DNA of 64,000 nucleotides from Phyllostachys edulis (Eukaryota; Streptophyta; Magnoliopsida; Poales; Poaceae): positions 8,438,221-8,502,220 of the forward strand of contig CM070568.1 in NCBI GenBank assembly GCA_036346405.1, read 5' to 3'. How positions within the stretch are numbered: the first letter of the stretch is position 1; the number at the start of each line of letters is the position of its first letter. Made by a program: the position numbers and the translations under genes. The notes under the pieces are model-generated. The model had not been told where the DNA came from. It searched no databases and worked only from the letters and a program-made list of their open reading frames with translations. Shown here in pieces: positions 44,318 through 54,745 of this stretch.

Positions 44318-44436
44318 TAAGGCAGAGGCACTTGTGAAGAAGGTGGTTAGAAGCATTATTTTTAAACCGGGGCACCTCTGCGTGAACACTGCACTCTACC
44401 ACCCATGCCATTATGTAATATTTGCACAATTGCCCT

Positions 44437-46193
44437 TAGAGGTGGCCAAATGTGCCATGCCAGCTGGGCCAGCCCGAAGTATGATACTGTTGACTCGGCC
44501 TAGGCACGACCCACTACCTAAATGTGTTGTGCCGGCCTGGCACGATGCATCGTGGTATGCTTGGGTCGCGACCTTTGTCTAGCGGATCGGTCCGGCACCA
44601 CACGAATAGTATCGAGCTTGGCACGACACGTTTAGGCTTGTTAGGCACGATAACGGTCGACTTTTTGAGTTTTCTAGCCGTTGGGGAGCTTAAAAAAATA
44701 CGAAAAAACCAAAAAAAATCCCAAAAATTGTTTCTATAAATAGGCAGCAACCCCCTCATTGAGCCTCCATCCAACCTTCACTATCTTCTCTGAATTCTGT
44801 TATGAAAATTTATATCCTTTGTGATAATTTGGCAAAATTTAAAATATTTTTGCCAAATATTCAAAATTTTGAAATCCAGATGCGATTAGGAAAAAGGTAA
44901 CAATATTGATTTTTGTATATTTTTATTGTTATTATTTGTTGTACTAAGGTGAAATAAATGATAGTGTAATTTTTATTTGATGTTTTCTTAATGGAAAATT
45001 ATGATACTTTTCCTATATCTGATTTCGGAATTTCACTAGATGATCCACTGTTGCTTTATCCATAGTGTATTATCCAATATCTCCTTTAATTGTGCATCAT
45101 ATTCTTGAAATTCTAGTCACTTGATGGCTCACAAAAATGAAATAGTGTTACGAGAGGCTATCACTGTTATAAAAACTAAATATTAGAAATATTAGAAAGA
45201 TATCCCATATGTGTATGCATTTGCATTTATTTTAGATCCCAGGGCTAAACTTCAAGGATTCACTAATGTTCTCCAACTTCTTAGTGATGTTATAGGCATA
45301 GATTATTCTAACTATTTTTCAGATGTTCGTACTAAATTGTCCGATGTATATCAAAAGTGCGAACTAAAGTTTCAGAGAGTTCACTTACAACGACCTCCAG
45401 TACCTGTCAACACAGGTAAGAAGACAACTATGTGGGGCAAAATATGGGGTGCAGGTTCTTCCTCTAGGGGTTCATGTTCTACAATGTCAAGTTTTGAAGC
45501 AATGGTGGTATGAGCATAAGATAATATATCTAGTGCTATCCAGATTAGCACGATATGTGTTAATTGTTCCTGTCTCGACGGTCTCTTTCGAGTCTGCATT
45601 CAGTCTTTCTGGAAGAATATTGGAGGAGAGAAGAACAAGTCTCGCGAGTGAGATGGTAGAAATACTTCTAACTGTGAAAGACTGGGAACAAGCTGATACA
45701 CGAGATCAACACTTTGTAGAAAATATGAGTTGGCGGACACGTTCGAAAATCTTTACCTAGACAACGACACTTACAATATCGATGTATGCAGAGCTATAGG
45801 CGGTACTCTTTTTTCTTTGCCAAGGTTTTCTCATATTAAGTTTTTACTTGGCAAAGTTTTTAGAGAGACAACCATCTAAACATTAATAAAGCTCATTATT
45901 ACATTTTTAATATATTTCTCTTTTATGGGTATATAACTCATTTATTAAAATTTTAATTTGTATGTTTGAATTCTATACATTTTTCTAGAATTATTGTGAT
46001 TTTCAAAAATTTCAGGCTGAGATGGGCTTGCATTTGGCACAACACTACGCAGAAGCTCGCAGTGTCATGCCCGGATCTGTGGTGAGCCAATGGCCGACAC
46101 TCAAGATGACCCATTTAACATGCGGGACCGAGCGGGCAGTGCCTAAATAGACCCGTGTTGTGTCGTGCCGTGCTATCCATTTGGCCACCTCTA
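44437..46193 (+). mobile_element. hAT element (1.76 kb) with decayed transposase
   Basis: TIRs TAGAGGTGGCCAAATG and CATTTGGCCACCTCTA are near-perfect inverted copies. Flanking 8-mers ATTGCCCT (44429-44436) and ATTGCGCT (46194-46201) match 7 of 8, the 8-bp size typical of hAT insertions. A promoter-like CTATAAATAGGCAGC lies at 44735 and the C-terminal half of an hAT transposase follows. The N-terminal BED finger and most of the catalytic region are missing, so it is an internally deleted copy. Confidence 0.92.
45190..45760 (+). pseudogene. hAT transposase C-terminal remnant
   Basis: The frame reads DIPYVYAFAFILDPRAKLQG, the conserved DPR.K segment of plant hAT transposases. After a frameshift near 45480 it continues with YLVLSRLARYVLIVPVSTVS then FESAFSLSGRILEERRTSL, the hATC dimerisation domain (usual form ...ARD.L.IP.S.VASE.AFS.GGR). 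It ends at a stop at 45758. Hallmark residues are present but the frame is broken. Confidence 0.88.
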
Positions 46194-46351
46194 ATTGCGC
46201 TCGGAATGAACGAGTAAGCTGATATATGTATAGATGACTAGGCGTGTGGGTGTGCACCCAACCCGGGGGCTGAAGTCTCACACTTGGTGCTGATGTCCAT
46301 CAAATTTAGGAGCACACATGTGCATTTCGTGGGAAAGCACGGACACGCTTT

Positions 46352-46476
46352 TGTAAGCCCTTGGGTGCATCGGGTAAATTCTAAGAATGTGTAGAGGACG
46401 TGCGTGTGTGCATAAAGCCCTGGGTGCATCCTGTAAATTCTAAGAATGTGTAGAGGGCGTCCATGTGCGTGTATAG
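46352..46476. repeat. Two-copy 60-bp tandem repeat
   Basis: GCCC(T)TGGGTGCATC..GTAAATTCTAAGAATGTGTAGAGG is repeated at 46357 and 46417. It lies in the intergenic DNA between the hAT element and the FRS gene; the rest of 46202-46600 shows no gene. Confidence 0.8.
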
Positions 46477-46599
46477 GGGCCGTAAGTGTGGGATGGGTTG
46501 AGCACGTGCGGCTGTGATATTAAAAAAAAAGAAGAAATCTACGAGGAGGAGCCTAAGATGCTTTGAAATGAAAAGGGCTTGCCGGCCCAGCCCGTAGTC

Positions 46600-47750
46600 T
46601 GAGTCTCTGGGCCTATACTGGCCCATTACTGGCTTATGTCCTCCACGTCTTCAGCCCAATCACCCCATCTCCCTCCCCAGTCACCAACGCCGTTTGCATC
46701 CATCGCCGAGCGACCCACGCTGCGTCGCCGACGCCGAGCTCGTTCCCTCCCTGCGCCGCTTGCACCCCCCGCTCTGCGAGACTCCACCTCGTCTCGTGCC
46801 GCACCACCGTCTTCCTCCCGCACAGGCCACCGCAGCGCCTGCTTCCAACCTCTCCCCCCTCCCGTGCGGCTGCGCTGCGAGGCGTTGCCGGCCCGCCGGG
46901 ACAAGATGGCTCCCCCGTCCGGCGCCACTATCACCGCACGACCGAGTTGCAGTACGTCGCCGGCCTGCTGAGTCCAGTCGACGCCCCGCCCGCCGCCGCG
47001 CGGCCTCTGCCACCTTGGATCCTCGACGGCGGCCGGCGGCCACTCCTCGGCCGTGCAGCCACCGGAGAGTCTACTGGGCTGGCGTCGAGTGGACAGGGGA
47101 TCCGTCCAGGTTGATTTCTTCTTCTGGTACAGAAGCCCTAACGACTAACGTCGCTTGCTTGGATTGTAGAGTGTTTCCTTTCGTTGCGTTGAGCAATGAA
47201 ATCCAAATATTTCTTTCTGAGATTCTCCAATTCATTCTGTTAGTTGCGGATTCAATTCTTCTAATAGCAGCAGCTTATTTTCCCCAAAATTTAAGTTCGC
47301 CCCTGCACTGGAGAACCTGTGGGGGAGAGGTATTGTGGTAACCTGGTAGTATGAAATACGCTGAAAACCTTGCAAATATTAAGTAACATATCTCGGAATT
47401 CAGAGTTTGCCAAGTAGATTACTTGCATGTGTTGTAATTTTAGGCTAGTTAACTTACGTGATGCGTGGGGAATCCTGTGGATCACATGGTGAGGCTAGCT
47501 TGGGTAATCACATATAATGGTTAATTGACACAATGCGTGAAGCGCATTTGGGTGTTAGGGTCAGTTTCGAAAAGGCATGCTTGAATTTGCTATTATGGAT
47601 CAAATCTTAATGTGCTCTAGTATGTCGGTATCTCGTTCTCATTTATGTTTGTCACATCTGTAATTTGTCGTACTTTTCTCTTGACTTTATCTATAATTAC
47701 ATTTTTCTTGACATGTGGCCCGATATGTTGTCTTTTGTGGTGGATTATGC
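46600..47750 (+). promoter_or_regulatory. FRS gene promoter-proximal region, 5'UTR exon and 5' intron
   Basis: A GC-rich stretch (about 46625-47108) ends at a good donor GTCCAG|GTTGATTTC and an intron of about 640 bp ends at ATTATGCAG (47750), four bases before the start codon at 47755. The GC-rich part has open frames, but coding potential that extends from there does not join the FRS frame, so I read it as untranslated leader. The transcription start is not marked by a clear TATA box. Confidence 0.6.
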
Positions 47751-47754
47751 AGTA

Positions 47755-50700
47755 ATGGAAGGTACTAGCATCGCTATTGAGATCGATGGGGAGGCGATAT
47801 GTCTGGACAGTGTTGAAGATAATGAGCAAGAAGCTCAGGAGAACAGAGAGGTGCAAATCATTTATGATGCTGAAAATGCGGGGCAAGTAGCTTTTGACAA
47901 CCGGGAACAGGGAAGGGGGGAAGATCCTGTGAGAAATGAAGAAGATCAAGAAAATAATTCTGTAATTCCTAGCCGTGAGGAGTTGACTGAAGAATTGCGG
48001 AATAAAGTTGCGTATAGTGAGGAAGAAGCTTACAGGCTGTACTGTGACTATGGGCACCGTATGGGCTTTAGTGTGCGGAAGGGGAAGCAGTACTACTTTA
48101 CAGGGACCAAAACTATTCGTACGAAAGACTATTACTGCTCAAAGGAAGGTTTAAAGGATGATGAGCAGCTTACCGAGGCAAACTTTAATAGGCCAGAGAC
48201 CAGAACTAATTGCAAGGCGATGGTCCGTTTTAGAGTTGATTCTGAAGGTCAATGGCGAGTTATTCAGATAATTCCTGAACATAATCATGAGTTGGTTCAG
48301 CCTGAAGAGATACACTTACTGAGATCAGTGAGGACCCTTTCAATTCCAAAACCTGGTGTGCTGAATGCAATGGTTAATGCTGAAATCCAAGCAATGCATG
48401 ACAGCTTGCATATGAACGAAGATGGTACTGAATGTCAGAGTCAGCTTAGCATCCAAAGTTACACACTGCTTGAACCAGAGGATTCCGAGGCACTTGTAGG
48501 TTATTTCAAGCGTAGAACAATTGAACAAGGTATGTTCTATTGGGATGTGCAAGTAGATCAAGAAGGCCAAATGACTAATTTCTTTTGGAGAGATCGTAGA
48601 AGCCGGGTTGACTACGACTGTTTTGGAGATGTTGTTGTATTTGACACAGCATATCGTACCAACAAGTATAATATGATATGTGCCCCATTTTTTGGTGTCA
48701 ACCACCACTGGCAAAATGTTATGTTTGGCTGTGCATTTTTGTTGGATGAGTCCTCAACATGCTATGAATGGCTATTTAAGTCATTCTTGGAGTCAATGGG
48801 TGGTCGTCCTCCAAAAACAATCTTTACTGATCTGAGTGGAACTATCTCCAAGGCAATTGAAGATGTTCTCCCTGAGACACGTCATTGTCTTTGTCAATGG
48901 CATATTGAAAAGAATCTACAGTCCCATGTAGGCACTCTAAATGCTTCTGGAACATTTCATAGCTTGTTCACAAAGTGCATGAAAGATTGCGAGTCAGAAG
49001 CAGAGTTTGAGGAAACATGGACACTGATGCTTCATGAGAATAATATACAGGATCACCAGTGGCTTACTGATCTGTATCAGCAGAGGCATAAATGGTGCAC
49101 TGCTCTTCACAAGGATGCATTTGATGGTGGGATTAAATCACTGGATAGGAGTGAGAGCTCAAACAATGTGCTGAGCAGCATTGCTGATGAATCAACTTCA
49201 CCCACTAATTTTGTTCTTGAGTTTGATAAACTGGTAGGGAGTTGGCGTACAAATGAATCTGTAGAGGATATTCAGTGTAACCAGAATGCCCCAGAGTGTA
49301 CAGTTAAGCATAGCAATATTATGCAACATGCCGCTAAAGTTTACACACATAAAGTCTATAAGTCTCTTGAAACAGATTTTCTAGATGGATGCAGTGGAAC
49401 TTCATATCAGGAAATGCAATGTAGTGAAACACTGTATAGGTTTGAGTTCATTTTGCAAAGAAGTGGTCCAAAAGTTTGGATAGTTTTCCTTGACACCTCT
49501 ACCATGGAATTGAACTGTAGTTGTAAAAATTTTGAGACAATGGGCATTCTTTGTTCACATGCACTAAATGCACTTAGTCTCAAGAATGTCAGTAAAATTC
49601 CTGAAAGGTATGTTTTAAAACGGTGGACAAAATATGTTAGGAAAGGAACATATCTATTTCCGACTGATGAGTTTCCAGAACAAAATTGCGCACAGGCTGA
49701 GCTTGCATATCGTAACAGAGCTATGCGGTTTGTTTATGATCTGTTGATGAAGAGCAAAGGTCATCAGGATACAAGAAAACTTATTCTGGACGTGCTTGAA
49801 AATGGAGAAAAATCACTAGAAAGTTTATGTGAACTCAAAAGATTGAATATGCATCCCTCAGGTAGGGACAAAGATGGAAGTAAGGTTGAAAAGCGGAAGA
49901 AAAAATCAACTAAGCAGGATAAAAGTTCAAGTATTTCCTCTTTTCCTTTGAATGCAAATTTGTTTATGCAATGCTTAAGCTAGCAGTGTTTTTTATAAAT
50001 GACTACTTTGTTTTGCAGGAAATGTTAAACAAGCAGTTTTGCCTCAGCCAGCTGACTCAGTTTTTGTTGATCCACCAAATCAAAATCAATATTATGCAAC
50101 AGAAGATATTGCAACAAACTCATCTATTGGTAGACCTTTCTTCTACCAGGTAGAAATCCTACCAAAAACTGTTGTGTGTATTTTATAATATTATTTTATT
50201 AACTACTTGCACTTGTGATGCCAAATGTGTGCACGTTATACCCTTTGTAGGGATATCCTGCTACTGGTGTTTCAACAAGTCAGATTCAGGGGCATACAAA
50301 TATGCATTCCGTGCCTCAGTGTGCACCACAGGTACTTTGAAGAACTTTCTACTCTAGATCTTATATTAATTGAAGGTAGCATGTGTTTAAATGTAGATGC
50401 AAATATGAAACTGCCAAACATGCCTAGTGAAATACACTTAAATTAACTTAATCAACCTGTGATTACCGTTAACCAAATGAAAGGGTGTAATAAGCTAATC
50501 TAGCATCTTGGCCTTTCTTTTTCCTGAAAACTTCCAAAACATATCCAAGATCTGCTTCTATGTAATTATGGGTGACAGACTTTGCAGCAAAACAAAAGGT
50601 GGGATATACTAACAGAGCTATTATTGTTGTTGCTGTAAGTTACGAACATTTAGTTTCTAGACATCCTTGTCTTTTTCAAAGGTAATATATCATTGTGTCC

Positions 50701-51251
50701 TCACTTCCTCAATTGGAGGATTGACCTTAGAACACAAACTGTATAGCTTGTTCTGCTGCTAAATTATCACGTCAGAATTCAGATAATAGTTGGTTCTATT
50801 CAGTGCTTCCTATACTGATGTTACCATGTTGTTAATGGAAAATAAGATAGTATTACTAGCTGGTATATGGGGTTACCACTTACCAGTAAATAAGATACCT
50901 GCACTCTCTAGTGTTTTAGTATTTGTGATGGCTAGGTCCGACATACTAACCCCCAGCCTTGTTATATTTAAGTATCATCAGGAGGGAGGGACTTTCATAA
51001 CTCTTATCTTTCCCATGTTGTCCTAAAAAATGACTACAGCTGTAGCAATGGTTGTTTTCATGTTGTAAGCAGTTACTTGTTCCTATTGCTTTTATTTGTG
51101 CATGTTTTATACGTGCCTCATCTAGTTGCTTTGATGCTTCATAGATTTATCAGTTTACTAAGCCTAGTGTAATTGTGAATCATGACAGGAATATTCAGCA
51201 TACGGCGCAGTTCATCCTCCATCAACATTTGGTGGTGGAAGAAACTTCTAA
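47755..51251 (+). CDS. FRS: FAR1-RELATED SEQUENCE (FRS/FHY3-type) transcription factor
   Basis: Coding exons: 47755-49930 (or -49879), 50019-50149, 50251-50331 and 51189-51251, about 816 (or 799) residues. The start is ATGGAAGGTACTAGC just after an acceptor; the frame is open 90 bp further upstream but that lies in the 5' intron. Domains in order: an acidic N-terminus; a FAR1 zinc-binding DNA-binding domain (about residues 89-177, FSVRKGKQYY, CKAMVRFRV, HNHELV); a MULE-transposase-derived core (about 293-388, VVVFDTAYRTNKYNM, IFTDLSGTISKAI, HCLCQWHIEKNL); a SWIM zinc finger (about 586-607, CSCKNFETMGILCSHALNAL); and a basic Lys-rich stretch near 715. Family members are nuclear and act in light signalling and development in plants. 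Donors at 49880 (GTAAGG) and 49931 (GTATTT) both keep frame, so the basic stretch may be alternatively spliced. The last exon encodes EYSAYGAVHPPSTFGGGRNF then stop. Confidence 0.93.
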
Positions 51252-51845
51252 AGAATGCAGTATCATTTGATTTGTGAATATCTGAAATTCATATTTTCTT
51301 GTACTGATTGTTGTATGTGCATGGTCTGTTGAACCTCCGACCTAGGCGGTAGGCAACCACCTAGCAGCAATGGAAGTACGTTATTCCTGTGCTTTTTGTT
51401 TGGGTATGAATTTGCTAACTGATGTACTAGATGTAAACCTGTTATTCACTTAAATCGTATGGAGTGGCAGTATTGTGCAGTAGGTAATTAGATGAATCCA
51501 TATGTTTTTTTTGGGCTTCCCGTAGGTAAAAATAGCTCTTCAAAAAACCTGAAGAAAAATACCATGAAATTTGTTTTGTTGAGTCAATTCATTATTTGTG
51601 ATGTACTAGCTTTATAAATGGCATCAGATTAAACCTCAATCCATCCATTATTATTTACTGCTTAATAGCTGAAATTCATATGTTTTCTAAATAAAAAACT
51701 GTGACATTTTCAAAGTTTATTTACAATTCCATTATACATAAATTACAGTAAATTATTTATTATTTATGTAATTTTGGTTCTTGGTCACTGTAATTATTCT
51801 TGAAAGTCTTAATAACTCATATTTTCATCACATGATTCAAAATCT
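51252..51845. other. FRS 3' flank
   Basis: 3' UTR and downstream DNA, AT rich. No other gene seen. Confidence 0.5.
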
Positions 51846-52125
51846 CACATGTAGTTTGAAAGGTTGAGCAAAAACAAAGATAAAAAAATGTATATATACC
51901 AATAAAATACAGTAATGTGGTGAACTCGTTATGTTCTTCACATGTATTTTGAGAGTTTGAGTAAAAACAAAGACAAAAAATAAAATCATATACCAACAAA
52001 ATACGGCAATGTGGTGAACCCATTATGTTCTTAACATGTACTTTAAGAGGTTGAGTAAAAACAAAGACAAAAAATAAAATTATATACAAACAAAATACGA
52101 CAATGTGGTGAACCCGTTATGTTCC
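51846..52125. repeat. Three tandem copies of a 93-94 bp repeat
   Basis: Units start at 51846, 51939 and 52033 (CACATGTAG/CACATGTAT/AACATGTAC) and each contains AAACAAAGACAAAAAATAAA and ATGTGGTGAAC..GTTATGTTC. The third copy runs directly into the gulonolactone-oxidase-like exon. Confidence 0.93.
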
Positions 52126-52207
52126 GTGGTATGGGAGCTCGGCGCCGACCACCCGGACCTGGACGCGGCCAAGGTCTCCCTCGGTGTTCTCGGCGTCATC
52201 TCTCAGG
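52119..52207 (+). pseudogene. Isolated exon fragment like L-gulonolactone oxidase
   Basis: The plus-strand reading VWELGADHPDLDAAKVSLGV then LGVISQ, closed by a perfect donor CAG|GTACGT, matches the conserved LDAA+VSLGVLGVISQVTL segment of plant L-gulonolactone oxidase-like FAD-binding proteins (ascorbate-type aldonolactone oxidation). No other exons are found on either side within several kb. It looks like one captured or left-over exon, with its left edge inside a tandem repeat. Confidence 0.65.
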
Positions 52208-53120
52208 TACGTACGAGCTATAAAAATACCTTTGCACTTCGTACTCGTTGGTCGAGGCAATTGTACCTGTACAGCTTGTTGCTTTGGATCATCCATTCAT
52301 CGATCCATGCGTGCAAATATGTACTGAGAAATATTAAGATGAATGAACAACACATCAGCAACACGAATCTTATAGCACATCTAACGAACAAAAAAGTGAC
52401 AGTTTTTTTTATCAAAAAACTGTCGGAAGCTAAGTAGCAATTCCCATAAGATAATTACCCCATACAAATGAAAGTTTCGCACATAATTTGCATTCAATCA
52501 ACGAGCCATACAGAATTTTATCATAAGCCATAAGCACAGATAATTATCTGTGACTAATTATCCATAAAAGATTATTCAAATATCTTATACATATGTGTAC
52601 ATATTCATCTATACAAATGTGTATACATATACCGATATACGGTCGTGTGGTTCGTGTGTGTAGCACTTGTTTCTCTTCTCCGCGGCACCTAGCTAGCTTG
52701 CGTGGCCCAGGTAGAGTTGGAACGACGGAGAGATGCGATTAAAAATGCAAGCTCGCCGCGTACCGAACGACGGCAATTCTGCACTGCACGTAGCGTACGT
52801 ACGAGATTCCAGGCACAAACCGTACGTCGGCACACGCGGCCGGTCGGGCTAGCTGCACGGCACGCGCGCGCGAGTCGTTGGCGTGCTAGCGGGGCGGCGC
52901 GACGGGACATGAAAGTTAACCGGCACCAGCACGGCACGCGCAGCTCATTCGCCGCGCGTAGCCGATCGAGCAGGTCGCGGCGGTCCAGATGACCTAGCTA
53001 GCTTCTCACGTCGTTCCATCGGCGACCCGTTCCGCAAGCGGCGACGGAGAGGGATCGAGGCAAATGGCAGCTTACTTGCTAGCTAGCTCTGTGCCTCTGT
53101 ACGCAGCTTCAGAAAAGAAA
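52208..53120. other. Intergenic, partly GC-rich
   Basis: AT-rich to about 52640, then a GC-rich CpG-dense patch (52690-53060) with chance frames on both strands. No domain recognised and no further exon of the oxidase. Confidence 0.45.
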
Positions 53121-54745
53121 GAAGAATATGAGTTTTTGTTTAAAATAGCGTTGTTGGTGTGTACGGTAGCAAAACTAGCTAGTCTCTGCGTATATCAAAG
53201 ATAAAAATGACATCTTGTTCATACCCTAGAAAACCAGATTTACCGAGGGTACGACACGTGGTGAATCCGTCTCCGGGGGTGGAAATGCCATGTCTGGCCC
53301 TAGGGACACGGAAATACCCTCGTTTGGTCTCTAGGGGTGCAAATTCTCTCTCCTCTAAAAAAGTATTGTTTGTATCAATTTCTAAATATAGAAAATAGAT
53401 CAAAAAAATATGAAATATTTTGTGGAGGCTCCTGACACAGTGTATTTACTTGTGTAATTTTTCTAGAATTTTATATGTTCTTCATTTTTCTCAAAAATTC
53501 TTTTAAGTCTACTGTTTGTAGGAATTTCTAAATATAGCAAATGAGCTCCAAAAATTATGAATTTTTTAAGGCTTATGACACAGTGTGCTTGCTTTTGTAA
53601 TTTTTCTAGAATTTATATGTTCTGCATTTTTCTCGACAATTCCTTTAAAGCTACTGTTTGTATGCAAATGAAATAATCGATTTGAGCAAAATTTCAAAAA
53701 CATGCTGAAAATACTTTGCACATTTATTCTCAATATAATTATCCCAAGTTTAGAATTTTTTGAAATTTTCCAACTCCTGTAGGCCGGATTTGCCTCGTCA
53801 TAACACCTAGGGCCATAGGGGTGCGGTAGCCCCCAACCTTTATTTTTTTAAAAAAAACTAAAATATTGATTTCGGCGTCCCCGGATTCTCACTAAATCTA
53901 AAAAATATTGTTTGATATGATTTTGTCACATGTGATAATACCACCTTCCCCGACAACGAAAGTTTGATATGATCAGTAGGGGCGGCCAGGCGGCCGACCA
54001 CATGAAAAAATTATGGAATGAAATTTTTGGTACATGTGACAATATTTACTTTTTTATTTTTTTTTACCATATGTATGCAATGCAATCGTCATTGTACTGC
54101 ATGCATAGTCATATATATTCAATGCAATCATCATTGTACTTCATGCATACTACCACTCTTTTCTTTAATCACTTGATGGTGTCCAATTTCCAAAGCGTAC
54201 CTGAGCTGCTCCAAAGTCCAAAGTAGTAGCTAGGCATGCACTGTGTCTCGTACTTCTAAAACAAACCCTACTTTTATCTAGTGCTAGCTAGCTGCACGCA
54301 TGTACACCTGCACGATCGAGCTAGCTAGCTAGGCCTAAGCTTACCTAATCCATGCGTACATGGCTAATATATATGTTTGCTACCTTCCATGATTTTTTAT
54401 CGTGAAACCGGTTCTATTTTTGTAAATTCGTTCACAGAGACTATTTTTGCTATTCACTTCAGAACAGTGACATTTTATCCAAAAACTCATGTTGTGTCTC
54501 TACAGGGTGTCGTCTGGAAGCCATCGGATTGAGAATCGGACGCTCAGGAAGAGAGGGCATAGGAGGAGAGGATTGCATGAGCCGTGAATTAAAATACGTC
54601 TATTTGATCGGGTGTCTTCGCCGTTTATCTAGTCTGTGGTACAATGCAATATTAAAGAATAGCATCCACATTAAACTGACGAATTAACAAAGAATGTCCT
54701 ATTTGATCGGGGTACATGTGATAATACCCCCTCCACCGGCTATGC

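Noticed and set aside
46200..46520. Possible SINE with a 3' A-run near 46503
   Set aside because: No tRNA-like A/B boxes and no target duplication could be found.
46694..47341. 215-codon frame upstream of the FRS gene
   Set aside because: It runs across a good donor at 47108 into intron sequence and does not join the FRS frame; better read as 5'UTR.
48340..48714. Minus-strand frame inside the FRS exon
   Set aside because: Shadow of the strong plus-strand coding sequence.
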